A stretch of 64,000 nt of DNA from Diploptera punctata (Eukaryota > Arthropoda > Insecta > Blattodea > Blaberidae). Of the stretch, positions 21,926-34,471 are shown in pieces; position 1 is the stretch's first letter, and each line of letters begins with the position of its first letter. The position numbers and the translations under genes are program-made. The notes under the pieces were generated by a model, which worked only from the letters and a program-made list of their open reading frames with translations, did not search any database and was not told where the DNA came from. The stretch is taken from assembly GCA_030220185.1 (NCBI GenBank), contig JASPKZ010003421.1:1586001-1650000 (forward strand). The letters are read 5' to 3'.

Positions 21926-22745
21926 TTTAGAGAAGTTGGAATACGATGGGATTATGTTATCAAAACTACTAATTTAATATTTAAGAAACAAAGTTTTCAA
22001 TTAAGAATAAGTTTATTATTTCTTCTTCTTCTTCATTCTTTTTTATCCTTCCTTCATTTTTAGGACTTGCATTCTCAGGAACTTACAAGCCCTGGTAGGT
22101 CGTCTGATGGCAGGGAAACGAAACTTTGAATCGCATTCAGGGAGAAAAGAAAAATGGGGCCTCCCTGGATCTGTGGATACCAATATGTAAGGGCTGTCAC
22201 TAAAGACAGGACAGAAATAAACAAGATAAGGGACGCCATCCACGACCAAGATGGAATTTAAAAACCCATACTCCGTCGGAAATCAAAACCGAGCCGCCGA
22301 AGTGAAAGATAAGATTTTAAGATTTAAGATTTATTTAGCCTGGTGGAGTTAAGGCCATGTGGCCTTCTCTTCCACTCACCAGGACAAACATATATTACAT
22401 AAGAATATAACAATCTTAATTAACTCTAATATTAAACACTAAGTAAAAATTTGATCAAAAGATAATATCTAATATACATATTACGATCTATAATACAACC
22501 AGTTAATATTAGTTAAAATTAAGACTAAAACTAATAATAAAATGTATACAAGCAAGACATATTAAATTGTCCCTGTCTAGTGTATATAAAAAACAGGAAA
22601 ATAATGAGATATAGAAAACTAATTTTACGATTATACAATATTTAAAACAAAACAAATAAAAATATTTGTTATTCTTAATATTATTTACATAAATAATTAA
22701 ATATATTAATATTGCTAAAAGAATACTATCAGTGAGGTGTATAAG

Positions 22746-25687
22746 TTAGTTTGTTATTAAATAATTCTTTAGTTTGTTTTTGAAGGATGTTATAGTTTGA
22801 CAGTCTCTGACATAGGGTGGAAGGGAATTCCATGTTTTGGTAAGTGACACCGTAAAAGATAATGAATAATATACAGTGTGATGAGGCGGGATATAAAGGA
22901 CAATGTGCTGATGGGATCGAGTGTCAAGATTATGTGTGTCGGATAGTCTGATGAAGCGGCGTGATAAATAATTAGGCGATGATGTGTGAAGTATTTTATA
23001 GAGAAGGGATAGGGAATGGACAGTTCTACGATCTCTTAGACGAAACCACGATAATTGTTCCAGGGACGGTGTAACATGGTCAAATTTGCGAATACCACAA
23101 ATAAAACGTGCGCAAGAATTATGAACACGTTGAAGTCTTTGAGTGGAAATAATATTTAAGTCTGTAAAAAGAGTGTCACAATAATCAAAATGGGGCATTG
23201 CAAGTGTTTCTACTAACATTTTCCTAAGGGCGAATGGCAAACAATTTCGTACACGATTTAATGAATGTATTATTGAGAAGACTGTTTTGCATGTATGGTT
23301 TATTTGTGTATTCCAATTTAAGTTTTTGTCAATAAATACTCCTAGAATTTTTACTGTCTCACTATAAGGGATTTGAACTCCGTTTAGTGACACATGCGAA
23401 ACTGTGTTTAGGTTAATTGTAGATAATAGTCTCTGATGACCCATAATGATTGATTGTGACTTTGTAGGATTTAATTGCAGTCCATATTTAACTGTCCAAG
23501 TCATTAGTGAGTCAAGATCCTCGTTAATTTTGGCAACAGCGTCATTTAGTGAATATTTGTCTGTGTGGATGTAGATTTGCATGTCGTCTGCAAATAAATT
23601 ATGTTTGCAATGCTTTAGGGAGTTAGATATGTCATTTATGTAGATTGAAAAAAGCAAAGGTCCAAGTACCGAACCCTGTGGAACCCCAGCTTTACGGAAG
23701 GACCAAGAAGAACATAATGTATGATTTCCTATAACAGATTGCTGGCGCTCATGAAGGTAGGAATTGAACCATTTCGTGGCACTATCAGAGAGTAAGAGGT
23801 TTTTAAGTTTATGCAACAATAAGTCCAAGTCTACCGTGTCGAATGCTTTACTAAAGTCCAGTAATGTAAGAATGGTAAGTTTTCGATTATCAGCAGCTTC
23901 GCGTATGTCTTCGCAAATATTTAGTAGAGCAGTATTTGTATTGTGTCCTGTCCTGAAGCCTGACTGAAATTGATCTAGAAGGTTGTAATCATTTAGGTAT
24001 TCAGTCAGTTGTTTATGGACTAATCGTTCCAGAGCTTTTGAAAGAGTAGGTAAAATGCTAATGGGTCGAAAGTCGTTCGGGGTTGAGGGCGTTTTAACTT
24101 TAGGCAGTGGACGTACGAGGGCTTGTTTCCACAATGAGGGATATGTAGAAGTTTGTAGTGAGGAGTTAAAATATGAGTTATAGTAGGTAGTATAGCTTCG
24201 ATTATTTTATTCAGTAAAGTAATATTTATACGGTCAGTTCCTTCTGCTTTGGTTTTTATTCGCATGATGGCTTTCTTTACGTCGTAGTCTGTAACATATG
24301 AGAAGTGGAAATGTTCTCTGTCGGGTTGATTTGTCAGTGATAATTCATTTATTGTTTGTTCTTTATCCTTTGGAGTAGTAGTTATACCTGTGAAGTGATT
24401 ATTGAGTGTGTCCAGGGAAACAGGTAATTTGTCTACCTGTGTGTCTTTTCTCCCAATTCCCATTCTATTCAAGTTTTTCCAGATTTCTGAAGTATTGGTA
24501 TTTGTTAGGTTGTATAAATGTCTAAGTTTGGCGTTTCTTATAGCTTGATTTGTCTTGTTACGTAACTGTTTATATTGAGTGAGACTTGTGTCTGTTTTGT
24601 TGAGTCTATATTTCTTATGTGCTGCGTCTCTATCAGTCATCAAGTTACGAATTGAAAGAGTCATCCAGGGTGCAGGGCGTCGTTTCACGAGTTTAGTTTT
24701 TAGTGGGGCATGTCTGTTGTATAATTGTAGTATAAAGTCATTTAGTGTCTCAACTTTTTCATCTACAGAATGCAGCGTCCATATTGAATGCCACGGCATC
24801 TGCATAGCTTCTTCAATTAGGGTTGCATTGTCTATATGTTTTAAGTCTCTATACGTAATAGTCTTTCGAGTCGGTTTAGGGCACTGCAGTGAATATGCTA
24901 AGAATATAATATCATGTGCTGATATTCCCGGGGCTGGCAGTTGCCCGTGAGTAAGTACTCTGTCTGGATTATTAGTTGCAATTAAGTCAAGTAACGTCTC
25001 AGAGTGATGAGTGTGATGTGTAGGTCGTAGGGGTAGGAGTGTCATATCACAAGCCTGGAACGTAGCCATCAGTTGTTGTGTATGTCTGTTATCAGTGTCT
25101 AGTATATTTATATTAAAGTCGCCCATAACGATAACGTGTTCATATTGTATTCGCGCGTTTTGTAAAGTGGACTCAATTTCAGCGATGGCTTTTATTTTAG
25201 GAGGTTGGTATACTACACAGAGAAGACATTTTTTGAAACTGACAAATATTTCTATGAACATAATTTCGGCAGATGGTTCGTTATTAGATAGATACACAAT
25301 TTTAGGAGTAAGGTCTGTTCTAACGAAGGCTCCAATACCGCCCCCGCGACTGTAAACACGATCGTGTCTAAGAAAAGTATAACCATCCATGTTAATTAAA
25401 GAAGAGGTAATGGTGGGATTTAGCCACGTTTCAGATATGAGAAGAGCATGAATATTTAAAGAGAAGAAAATTGTTCTGACTTCATCTATATGAGCAGTAA
25501 TACTCTGAGCATTGAAATGGGCTACCTGCAAGGAAGTAGGGTATGTGGACAAAGCTATTTCTAAAGCATTCCTTGAAGTAGTGGGGTCGAGAAGGGGAGT
25601 GGGAAGGTTATTGTCCTGTAGCCTGTCAAAGACTGTCAAAGGAAAATCATCATTTAAACGAAAAATGGTCGTAAAATATTTCAACAA
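22746..25687 (-). pseudogene. L2J ORF2: APE endonuclease and reverse transcriptase
   Basis: ORF2 nicks target DNA and copies the element RNA. The N-terminal endonuclease shows VAHFNAQSI, LLISETWL (catalytic E), RGGGIGAFVR, VIVMGDFNINI (D) and the SAHDIIF end motif (SDH-type). The RT part shows NDFRPISILPTLSKALERL, LLDFSKAFDTVD (motif A), GVPQGSVLGPLLFSIYIND (motif B) and NLFADDMQIYI (motif C, intact FADD), with a C-terminal domain ending KNKLKNYLITN. The two halves (24020-25687 and 22746-24134) are in different frames; one missing T near 24168-24171, in a run of four, explains the shift. Everything else is open, so the copy is young or the shift is an assembly error. Confidence 0.9.
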
Positions 25688-25800
25688 ACTTACAAACTAA
25701 ACTTGGTATCACGTCACTAAGAATATCTTAATTTTATGTACTATTAATAAAATGTTTAAAGTGATAACTGTCGGTTATTCACTGGCCGTGTTTGCACTAA

Positions 25801-26457
25801 TTATATTTCTGAGGCCCGGAGAATGATGCGTTTGTTATCTCCTTCTTTAACATGGATTGCTCCGTCAATTGTCCACACATTTGTTACACCATATTTGGTG
25901 ATGCATTCTTTTAATAGCTTATACCTCATTTGAGTTAAGTCTTCCCTAATTGTAACACCACTCCCTTTCAGCTGTTTTTTGTTCTGGAAAACCTCTCTCC
26001 TTTTCCGATAGCTTACGAATTTGACGATAACCGGCCGTGGCCGGTCCGCCTTTCTCCCCACACGATGACTCCTATCTATATCGCATGTTTCCAATTTAAT
26101 ACCTATTTTAGACGCCACATCGATAGCTATTTTGTCTGTATCCTCAGCGTCCATCTCAGGGATGCCAAAGATACGTAAGCATTGGCGGCGTTGGTACTGT
26201 TCAAGGGAATCAGTTTTTTCGCACAACAGTTGTTCTAGTTTCATTATTTTAGTATCCCTTTCCTGTAACGACAGCTCCAACTGTTTAATGACCTCAGTGT
26301 TCCGATCTATGGTTGTTTTCAACTCACTCACTATAGCCTCACGCACCGAGTCCTTTAGCAGCTGCAACATGGCAGGGTCCCTCAAACATTCCTGCATCAC
26401 ACGCTTTGTCATTTCTTCTTTATTCTCGTCGGAATTCTTTGTTTTGCGTGGCGCCAT
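25801..26457 (-). CDS. L2J ORF1: L1-type RNA-binding protein
   Basis: 218 codons from MAPRKTKNSDENKE; the frame is open further upstream to 26571, but this Met opens a basic, hydrophilic ORF1-like start. Residues about 20-90 are acidic and leucine-rich with heptad-like spacing (LELSLQERDTKIMKLEQLL), a probable coiled coil. The C-terminal part (QCLRIFGIPE, DIDRSHRVGRK, RPRPVIVKFVSYRKRREVF, GVTIREDLT) is the Transposase_22/L1 ORF1 RRM pattern. It binds element RNA and forms multimers in related LINEs. The frame is intact. Confidence 0.8.
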   Translation of the reverse strand: MAPRKTKNSDENKEEMTKRVMQECLRDPAMLQLLKDSVREAIVSELKTTIDRNTEVIKQLELSLQERDTKIMKLEQLLCEKTDSLEQYQRRQCLRIFGIPEMDAEDTDKIAIDVASKIGIKLETCDIDRSHRVGRKADRPRPVIVKFVSYRKRREVFQNKKQLKGSGVTIREDLTQMRYKLLKECITKYGVTNVWTIDGAIHVKEGDNKRIILRASEI

Positions 26458-26590
26458 TATTACAGAATAAATGTACACACAAATAATTTCAAAATATCCT
26501 ATACTACCTGTAAAACACAAACAATCACCTGCTGAAAACTGTGCAAAAACACGAGCGACCAGTATATTCACTACTCACTGTCCGCCATGA

Positions 26591-27488
26591 CACTTAACCC
26601 ATTCGAGTATGCAACGGCGTTCATAATTTGAATCTTAATTTAATCGTAGTAAATCAAGAATATTTAATTGTGGATATAAACCAGAGTTAACGATTCTTTA
26701 AACAAGGCAAATCCTGTTTTACAGTCTGCAATGAATGGGATATTATAATATGTATGATTTTATAGTGGAGTGAGGATTAGAATTCCATACCATAGCTTCT
26801 ACATTCTTCTCGTGTAGTTCATGAGGCCTAATTGAAAATCCGAGCTCCCTACAGACGACAAGGTATTGATTGCACCGCTCAACTCGCTCGCTCTCTCATT
26901 TCCTATCTCTCTTGTACTCTATCTCTTTTGCTCTGTATCTCTCACTGTCTACCTGTATATCTCTTGCACTTTCTCTCTGTTCTCTCGCTCTCCTTCTCTC
27001 TTACTCGATCCCTTTCTCTTTCGCTTTGTGCACCAGCGTTCGCGAAGTACAATCGACTTCAAAAACCTCACGGATATCTCTAAACTTTTCATACAGCTCA
27101 CGATTTCATATTTTCCCCAATTTTCTATATACAAGTCTTCATTTTATACTTTTAAAAGAGATTCGATAAACTTTGATAATTTTTCAGACGTACACAGTTG
27201 TGCTTTGTGTCTCTTGATCATTAAAGCAATAATCGGTCCTTGGGATAAATAATTCAACTGATTAGAACTGATGAGGATTTTATACAATAGTTCATCGTCT
27301 CTTTTTTCTTCTCTTCGGTCGGGGATTACGCTCCTACGCACGTCCTCGCTTCACATATTCTCAAATCAACATTTCCTTCCTTCAGATTTATAATCAAAAT
27401 TCTTCTAGGAATACAACTGTAGCTCATTCTTTCTAGGTGTTTAATCCATTGATCGCTATAATGATGAATCCTTTCCTCTAATGATATA
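26591..27488. other. Non-coding stretch with a CT-rich low-complexity block
   Basis: 26875-27030 is strongly pyrimidine-biased (ctctctc repeats), which opens several false frames. No recognisable gene. Confidence 0.55.
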
Positions 27489-28192
27489 ACTAACTGGCAC
27501 TAACGAACCCGTACGTTCATCGCCGAACGGTCATATGCTCTCCATACATCCCTATCCTGAGCTAATGTTTTAAAATCATTCCCTATATAATCTAGTTCCC
27601 TCAAATCAAAGTTAATGTTATTCTCCCACCTCATTATTGGTCTACTAACTGGGCGTTTTCCCTCTGGTTCTCCTACAAGAAGCTTCCATGTACGTCTTTC
27701 ATTTTTTCATTCGTGCCACATGTCCTGCCCATCGCAGTCTACGAGACTTAACTGTTCTTATTATATCTGGCTTCCTATAAAGAGCATGTAGTTCACTGTT
27801 TATATAGTATTTTCCATTCACCTGTCTGTTCATCTCTCTTTGGTCCAAACATTTGCCTAAGAACTTCATTATCAAATACTCGTAATACCCTTTCCTCCCT
27901 TAAAGTAAGAGTACATGTTTCGCATCCATATAATATAACTGGTAGAATAATAGTTTTATATATTTTTCAGTTTAACGTTTTTTTGAAAGGATTCGGACGT
28001 CAAAAGTCTCTGTAATGCATAATAGCACGCACTTCCAGAATCGAGCCTATTTTTAATGCTTTGTGCATTATTGTTCGTAGGTATATAAATTCAGCCACTT
28101 CCTCAATATTTACCTCATATGTCATTAGCTGTCCATTTCCATTATATAAAGTATTTCTACGTGTGACCATATATTTAGTTTTATTGATTCCT
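27489..28192 (-). mobile_element. RTE-1 LINE, 5'-truncated
   Basis: Ordered plus-sense words: taactggcac, ccctatcctgagctaatg, ctccctcaaatcaaagtt, gggcgttttccctctgg, catcgcagtctacgag, ttggtccaaacatttg, aataatagttttatat, cagccacttcctc. It spans from the RTE-1 3' end back to the codons before EVAEFKYLG. Indels break the frame. Confidence 0.85.
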
Positions 28193-28844
28193 CTAATGAT
28201 ATATTACATTTAATTATTTTCTTATATCCTCATATTTTAAAAATCTGATTCTGTATCCTGCAATTCGTTAATATCGTCTGAATAAACCTACATAATTTGT
28301 GCTTTTGTCAGAACGTAAAATGGGCTTCGTTTATCTGTTATTTTGCTTAACTACCTTCGTTGATCATTCTTTCGTATACGGATGGTTGAAGGACCATCAT
28401 GTTCTTTTTTTATTTAAATTACAGTATTAAGTTTGAGTTCATTAATCGGCAATGTCGGACCATGAGGAAAAGAGGTTTACCAAAAAAAAACAACAAAATT
28501 TGAAAATGACTCTGTCGTCCGTAATTTTTCTCCCTCGTAATTAAGTTCGATGCAAACAATTTAATTAACAAAAGAAATAAACATTCTGCAAGCCAGAAAA
28601 ATCATATTCTATTCCATTCTATTCACGCAGTTTAACCTCGCACCTTATAGGTATTATTACGTGTCACACGCCATCCGGGTCTTACACGACCTGTCGGCAG
28701 AGGGATTTAACTACGGAGTACACATATATACTTTTTTGAACACACAAGAACGTGAATGAGTGATCAGCTGTTCTCCGAGACACAACTTTAAGACGAAACA
28801 CACCATTCGCATACAAATTCATACTAAACCTGGCGATAATGATC
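28193..28844. other. No recognisable gene
   Basis: AT-rich non-coding DNA; nothing supported. Confidence 0.4.
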
Positions 28845-28935
28845 ATTATGATGTCCAGATGATATTCGGGGACCTATTGGGCTTAAAGTTGCTTGATATT
28901 TGTCTTACAGGTGAGGAAAATCTCAGAAAAAATCA
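28845..28935 (-). mobile_element. SINE-A body fragment
   Basis: Plus-sense words gatgatattcggggacc, gggcttaaag and tttgtcttacaggtgagga match the SINE-A body; head and tail are missing. Confidence 0.65.
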
Positions 28936-29919
28936 GAACTATAATAAATTGACTTGATGTGGAATTCGCTTAGTTTAGCAGCGCCTACGTAATAGACGTT
29001 TAGTAGCCTATGGTATGACCGATTGTGTTATAGAGCGCCTTCTAAAAAGTTGTTTTTTTCAGAATCACATTTAGTGAGAAAAGTAACATTTTGGATGGCA
29101 GGATAACTCCTGAATTAAAAGATTTGGAAGGCTAAACCTCATGGTGATTTCTAAAGTCATTTTAATAGGCATACATACTCGCCGTGTTTACTTTTTTCAA
29201 ATAAAAATGGCTGGACCAAGGATAATATGAGAAATATGGAAATTCTGCAGCTTTTACGTGCTCATAGAAAATATTCTAAAAAGCACGTTACATCGGTTCT
29301 TTCTCTGGCCAGTTTTGGCAAAACGAGAATATATTATTATTATGTGAGACCTTTAAAAATGCAACAAATCAATAAAATGACTTTTTTTTTATAAAGAAAC
29401 ACATATGTAATTCTCTTTTAGTAAGTATGTTGTGCTACTTGACCCAATACTTTGCGTTTAGGGATTCTTAGAAAAGGATCGACGAATTAAATTTTAGAAC
29501 AAGTAGGAGGAACAGAACTTCTCGGAGATCTTCAAATGCGCTATTTTCAGAAAATTCCCAACATTTATTACTACTATTATTTTAATTATAATGTCCTTTA
29601 CAGAATTTTAAATATTCTATATTGAATATTATTTAGAAGAAAGTTAATATTTTCCTAAAACGTTAGAGTAGTATAATGTACTCCCCTAGACTGGGATGTC
29701 AGTTTCGAACAGACAACATTTATCAAATTCCCATACCATTGTCCTAGTTTGACCCCATATAAATAGGCTACCTTTTTATCTCGGTTTATCTTACACCTTA
29801 TTATAGGTTATTTTTTACAAGCCAAACACCTTCCGGCACGAATTGTTAGTAGAGGAATTTTAAACTCTGGATCACACACACACACACTTTTTTGACCACA
29901 CAATGACCTCCTGCGAGAC
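28936..29919. other. No recognisable gene
   Basis: AT-rich non-coding DNA. A short (CA)n sits at 29873-29886. Nothing else is supported. Confidence 0.4.
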
Positions 29920-29962
<43 letters not shown>

Positions 29963-29969
29963 GTTATTA

Positions 29970-30042
<73 letters not shown>
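29920..30042. repeat. (ATT)n microsatellite
   Basis: About 120 bp of ATT triplets with two GTT interruptions, then a short aataatagtagtaac tail. Confidence 0.95.
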
Positions 30043-30043
<1 letters not shown>

Positions 30044-30689
30044 AATAGTAGTAACAATAGTAGTAATGGTGGTGGTAGTAGTGATAGTACAAAGGAATAA
30101 TGAATATTGTTTGCTGATAGTATAAAATCATTAAGAATCACTAGGGATATTTTCGATTGAAATTAAGATATTATTTCAGCTTTTCGAATTATTATACCTA
30201 CTATAGTATTTAAAGTAACTTAATAGGATTTACAACGTTCATAAATTGTCTTCTTTCTGAAAATATCGTCATTCACAAAAAGTTATCAATGAATGCACTT
30301 CTGAAGATACGAGTAGGATGTGTTTAAACTGTGTGATAGTAAAACTCAGTTGTATTTTTTTTCTAATGATAACGTAAGTCTGCATTTTAAAACCTTTTCT
30401 CAGATGATTTATTTAAAATATGTGTTTTTAAGTAAATTTTTATACTGATTCCAGAAATGATTTCCATGTTTGCCTATCACGTCAGATTTTTACACAAAAT
30501 AAGAATTTATATTTTCAAGTTTTAGCTACTATAAGCACAAATATATTCAAACTTAATTTCACACACGATACATTTTTGTTAAAAATACATGTTAAAATAC
30601 ATGTTAAAAATACTATAAAGAACTGTCCTAATAATTGCGTGCCTACCTTGTAACAAAACAGAAAGTAAATGGTGTTCCATTAATTTTGA
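30043..30689. other. No recognisable gene
   Basis: AT-rich non-coding DNA, including a short duplicated word (aaaatacatgtta twice near 30583-30605). Confidence 0.4.
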
Positions 30690-32339
30690 AACCCTTCTTT
30701 GACTTCCTTCAAGTTCCTCCGTTTTTAGTATACCTCATCAACATCCAACAGTAGTTCCATTCCATGTTCCCTGGTACCTCCTCTCCATCTCTTTAATATA
30801 CTGGTGAAAACGTTCACCTTGCTCTTCGCTATAATGTCCCAGATTTTTGGGGAAGTATTCGATATGGGAATATAGAAAGTGAACTTTCACACTCATGTTA
30901 CAATTCAACTTTTTGAAAAATTCCAATATATTTTCCACAATTGCCTTGCGATTAGGATCTTTGTTATTGTCTAGAAAGTTTTCAGTAACGGATCAGAAAG
31001 CGGCCCAGGCTTCTTTTCGTCTCTCGTTCATTGTTTATTCAAAATATTTATCCTTCATCAGTTTATTTATTTTCGGACCAACAAAAATTCCAGCTTTCAA
31101 TTTTTCTTGTGTGATGTACGGAAATTTCTTACAAAGGTACTTGAAGGCCCATCCTTTGGTAGAGCCCTTACAAACTGCTTCATCAAGCCCAATTTGATGT
31201 GTAGTGGTGAAAACAGACCTTTTTGAGGGTCAACAAGTGGTTCATGTAGGATTTTTTTAATTCCAGGCACAGCATTTCTCCGCTCTGGCCAAACTTTCAC
31301 ACTCCAAAGTTTTTGCTTCGCTCGACTGTTCATTCACATAGAAAGCGTGGCACCTTTGTGAAACCAGCTTGTTGCCCTAATAGTATCCCTATAACATTAA
31401 AGTCCCCGAAGATTAGTCACCTGTATTCCTCATACTGTATACTTGTTCTTAACAACTATATGTACTCAAATATCTCCTTCATCTGAATTGAATGGGCAAT
31501 AGGAATGGACCCATACACATTCCCATTATGCAGTAACACACTTTTGACAATCCTCCTTGATGGGTCTATAAAAAGTGTCCACTGAGTAGAATCATGCTGT
31601 GTCATAGAAGTGCATTACGGTACTCGTTTATGTTAATGCTGTTAACCAAGCAATCTTTATGTGAGAATAAAGGAACTAGTTCTCTTTCCCTGTGTCTGCA
31701 CCATGAGTAATGTGTTTCTGGTTTCAGAAGATTCTTACTTTTAAGCCGTGAGCCAAGTAGTTCTGCAGATTCCTTTGGCAAATTCAGATCACGAACTAGA
31801 TCATTAAGGTCACTTTGAGAGAACCGTTGCGGAGTAAAGCCGTCTTCAGGCTGATATATCATCAGTATCGTCATCAGGGATTGCATCAAGTTCACTTTCA
31901 ACATTATATTCTGTCAGGTTCTCTAAAACAGCTGGAGGAAGAGGAACAAGCAGCTCTTCTCCATGTAGAACTGGCCTAATGGCTGAAGGAATGATTGTAT
32001 ATACAATTTGGTTCTTATTTTTTAATTACTCCCCTGAACATTAATCAAACAGAAGTAACAGTCATTAAGGTGATCTTTAGGCTCCCTCCACACCATAGGA
32101 ATCGCAAACGCCATGCACGTTTTCTTCCCATTTGTCCACAATCCTAACCTCTCAACGAAATAGCGACAAACTTTCTTTGTCGCCCACGCCGTATCCTGGT
32201 CACCAAGTTTCACTTTTAAATAAGCATAGTAAGCTTTTTTCACAAAGTCTGTAATATCCGTTCTTTGCTTAAGCAATGTATAATTTCCACAAATATAGCA
32301 GAAAACATTTTGATTGTTCACACACTTGCGTGCAGACAT
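30690..32339 (-). pseudogene. Broken copy of uncharacterised repeat gene family U1
   Basis: On the minus strand a start at MSARKCVNNQNVFCYICGNY leads into DFVKKAYYAYLKVKLGDQD, VPM-like AIPMVWREPKDHLNDCYFC, then (shifted) LNDLVRDLNLPKESAELLGS, HEPLVDPQKGLFSPLHIKLG and GEQ-type EEQGERFHQYIKEMERRYQG. From memory this order defines a large arthropod family annotated as uncharacterised, with a Cys-rich (possibly zinc-binding) N-terminus. At least four stops or frameshifts break it. C-terminal copies at 20.0 and 34.5 kb show it is repeated. A transposase-like RNase H fold has crossed my mind but is not demonstrated. Confidence 0.65.
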
Positions 32340-32805
32340 TGTCATACTTGCAGTCACACTAGAGAGATAAAATGACAACAGCATTCATAATGCAAGTGTC
32401 TGAGATGAACAACACTTCAAAGGTTGCCCAATAGCAACCTCATCAGCAGTTGTGCCAACCTAAATGCTTAGAGGCTTGAATTGACAAATTTTTCTCCAAT
32501 AATACTCATTACCGTCTGGCACATATTATGCTCTCACCAATAAATATATGAAAACATATTAGGTATATTGTAAAAAAAACTGTACGTGATAGAAGAAAAC
32601 TAAGAACAGTTCTGGAATCAGCATTAAAAAGTGAACTAATACAACGTGTTAGTTTTCAGTCATCTGATATCATGCTAACTACTGTAATTTTCTGGTCGTA
32701 ACGCCAAATGGAAATATTCACATATTCTTCTATTATTGATATTACACATACATGATTGAAATATTGTGATATAAACATTGACATTGAATGTGTAATATGG
32801 TATGT
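32340..32805. other. No recognisable gene
   Basis: AT-rich non-coding DNA upstream of the U1 copy; it could hold its promoter side, but no motif is convincing. Confidence 0.35.
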
Positions 32806-33267
32806 CACAAATATGTTTATGTAAACTCAAAAGGCTGCGGTAGGATAGTATAGTAGTATCAGAAATGATTTATTCATGTAAAAAAAAAGAGATCTGAGTA
32901 TGTAAACAGTGGACAGAATAAGGCATGCCCATACAAACTGCAACAAACATTATAGAGTTGTGCAATATATTAAAAATAATATGAGATTATAAACAAAATG
33001 TTATATATATATATATATATATATATAGCGAAAATAAATCAAATTAATAAAGTATTCGTTTTGATAATCACAAATATGTTTATGTAAACTCAAAAAGCTG
33101 CGGTAGGATAGTATAGTAGTAACAGAAGTGATTTATTCATGTAAAAATGAGATCTGAGTATGTAAACAGAGGACAGAATAAGGCATGCCTATTCAAACTG
33201 CAACAAACATTATAGAGTTGTACAATATATTAAAAATAATATGAGATTATAAACAAAATGTTACATA
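32806..33267. repeat. Direct duplication, two ~200-bp units about 260 bp apart
   Basis: 32808-33000 and 33068-33265 share tcacaaatatgtttatgtaa, gctgcggtaggatagta, atctgagtatgtaaacag and caaacattatagagttgt with few changes. Each unit is followed by a TA tract; the linker aaaataaatcaaattaataa after the first unit recurs at 34383, after the second unit's interrupted TA tract. Confidence 0.85.
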
Positions 33268-33269
33268 TA

Positions 33270-34213
33270 TATACTAGATGGCCCGGCGAACTTAGTATCG
33301 CCTTTAACTATTTTTACGTTAATTTTTCCGTATGGTTTTGTTGATTGAGATGAATTTATGTTGTCTGCATTCTCAGTATCATCCATAAGTGTATCATAAG
33401 GATTATATACATTTATTGATGGAATATTTTGAGGAGGCTTGCTGATTTCATTATACTTTCGTTTTTTCCTACGAACTTGTTGGCAATTTGGATTCTCATC
33501 ATCATCAAGAAGTCTCTGTATAGTAATATCATCTTGTGATATATTATAGTCATCTTGTTTTTCATTTAATTGAGGCATGTATATTGTTTATGTAATATTA
33601 GGCATATAATTATAACAGACTTACTTACAGTTCTGTTATTCCGTTCCTTATTACCTTCATATGTTTTTAAATTGACATTCTTCTTAAATGTAAGATTTAT
33701 GTCACATAGGCCTATACCAATTTGCGGAAATTCACTTGATATCTTATCATTCATGGTCTCTAGAACTGATTCTCCATATTGTTCAATGTCCCTTCTCGGT
33801 CCAGTTAAATTTAAATTAAGTTGCTGTCTTTCAGCCAGATTACTTAAAACTAATACTTACACACAAAACTAATATTATTATCAATATATTGAAAATAAAA
33901 TAAACACTATACATACATAAATTATGAAATAATCAATATTTGTAATTCAATTGAAATTCGCGGTTGCAACAAAAAGCACAGCCACCTGGTTAAATAATAA
34001 ACCAATTACCTTACACCGTCATCTGTTAGAATCGTATGGAACTCACAGATAATTATAACTCTTTGTTAAATAATAAAAAGTAATGCGACTATAAATTTAG
34101 TTATAAACAACCGTAGGTCTCAAGTTGGATCAAAGAGCACACAGTGTGCAAAATTTTATTAAAATCGGTTCATTAGTTTAGGATTCCATCGCGAACAAAC
34201 AACGTGACACGTA

Positions 34214-34243
<30 letters not shown>
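33270..34243. other. Insert of unknown type in a TA tract, with a coding-like minus-strand stretch
   Basis: The stretch lies between TA tracts near 33270 and 34218-34243 and splits a linker that is intact at 33029-33067. On the minus strand an open frame 33566 to about 33860 reads GPRRDIEQYGESVLETMNDK, then EFPQIGIGLCDINLTFKKN, and a second frame (33578-33261) is acidic and polar (QRLLDDDENPN, KKRKYNEISKPPQNI). A GTAAGT word follows the first at about 33623. The plus-sense 3' edge (aaaattttattaaaatcggt, cgaacaaacaacgtgac) resembles ends of some insect transposons. Protein identity not recognised. Confidence 0.4.
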
Positions 34244-34246
<3 letters not shown>

Positions 34247-34251
<5 letters not shown>

Positions 34252-34358
34252 AGTAAAGTGATCCCACAACAGGCCTCAGGAGGCCCTTGGGGTAGTAGGA
34301 CCCCTCGACCCTCTGGCTTGTAGCTCAGTGCCTTAACCACTACGCTACGGCGTGCCCC
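34247..34358 (-). mobile_element. SINE-D with large internal deletion, in a TA tract
   Basis: Tail (aaagtaaagtgatcccac) and head (cttaaccactacgctacgg) are present in the same orientation as 17555-17860, but about 190 bp of body is missing between ggggtagtagga and cccctcgac. TA repeats flank both sides. Confidence 0.9.
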
Positions 34359-34471
34359 CGTATATATATAATTGATTAATGAGAAAATAAATCAAATTAA
34401 TAAAGTATTCATTTTGATAATAATATTGTCATTCTACAAATAGATGGTAAAATTATAGCACTGGGTACCAA

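Larger units (their letters stand above)
22313..26590 (-). mobile_element. L2J: nearly full-length two-ORF non-LTR retrotransposon
   Basis: A 4.3-kb minus-strand LINE with a 5' UTR, ORF1 (25801-26457), a 113-nt gap, ORF2 (22746-25687, one frameshift), a roughly 400-nt AT-rich 3' UTR and an A-rich repeated tail (aaatcttaaatcttaaaatc). The 3' UTR block, ending cctggtgagtggaagagaag ... accaggctaaataaatc, recurs as truncated copies elsewhere in the window. RT and EN content fit the CR1/L2/Jockey group; the exact clade is not assigned. No certain target duplication was found and the 5' boundary is approximate. Confidence 0.9.

Noticed and set aside
23764..25700. Plus-strand ORFs across the L2J element
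   Set aside because: Antisense shadows of ORF1 and ORF2, which carry clear EN, RT and RRM motifs on the minus strand.
26832..27252. Three overlapping plus-strand ORFs rich in S and L
   Set aside because: Produced by the CT-rich low-complexity block.
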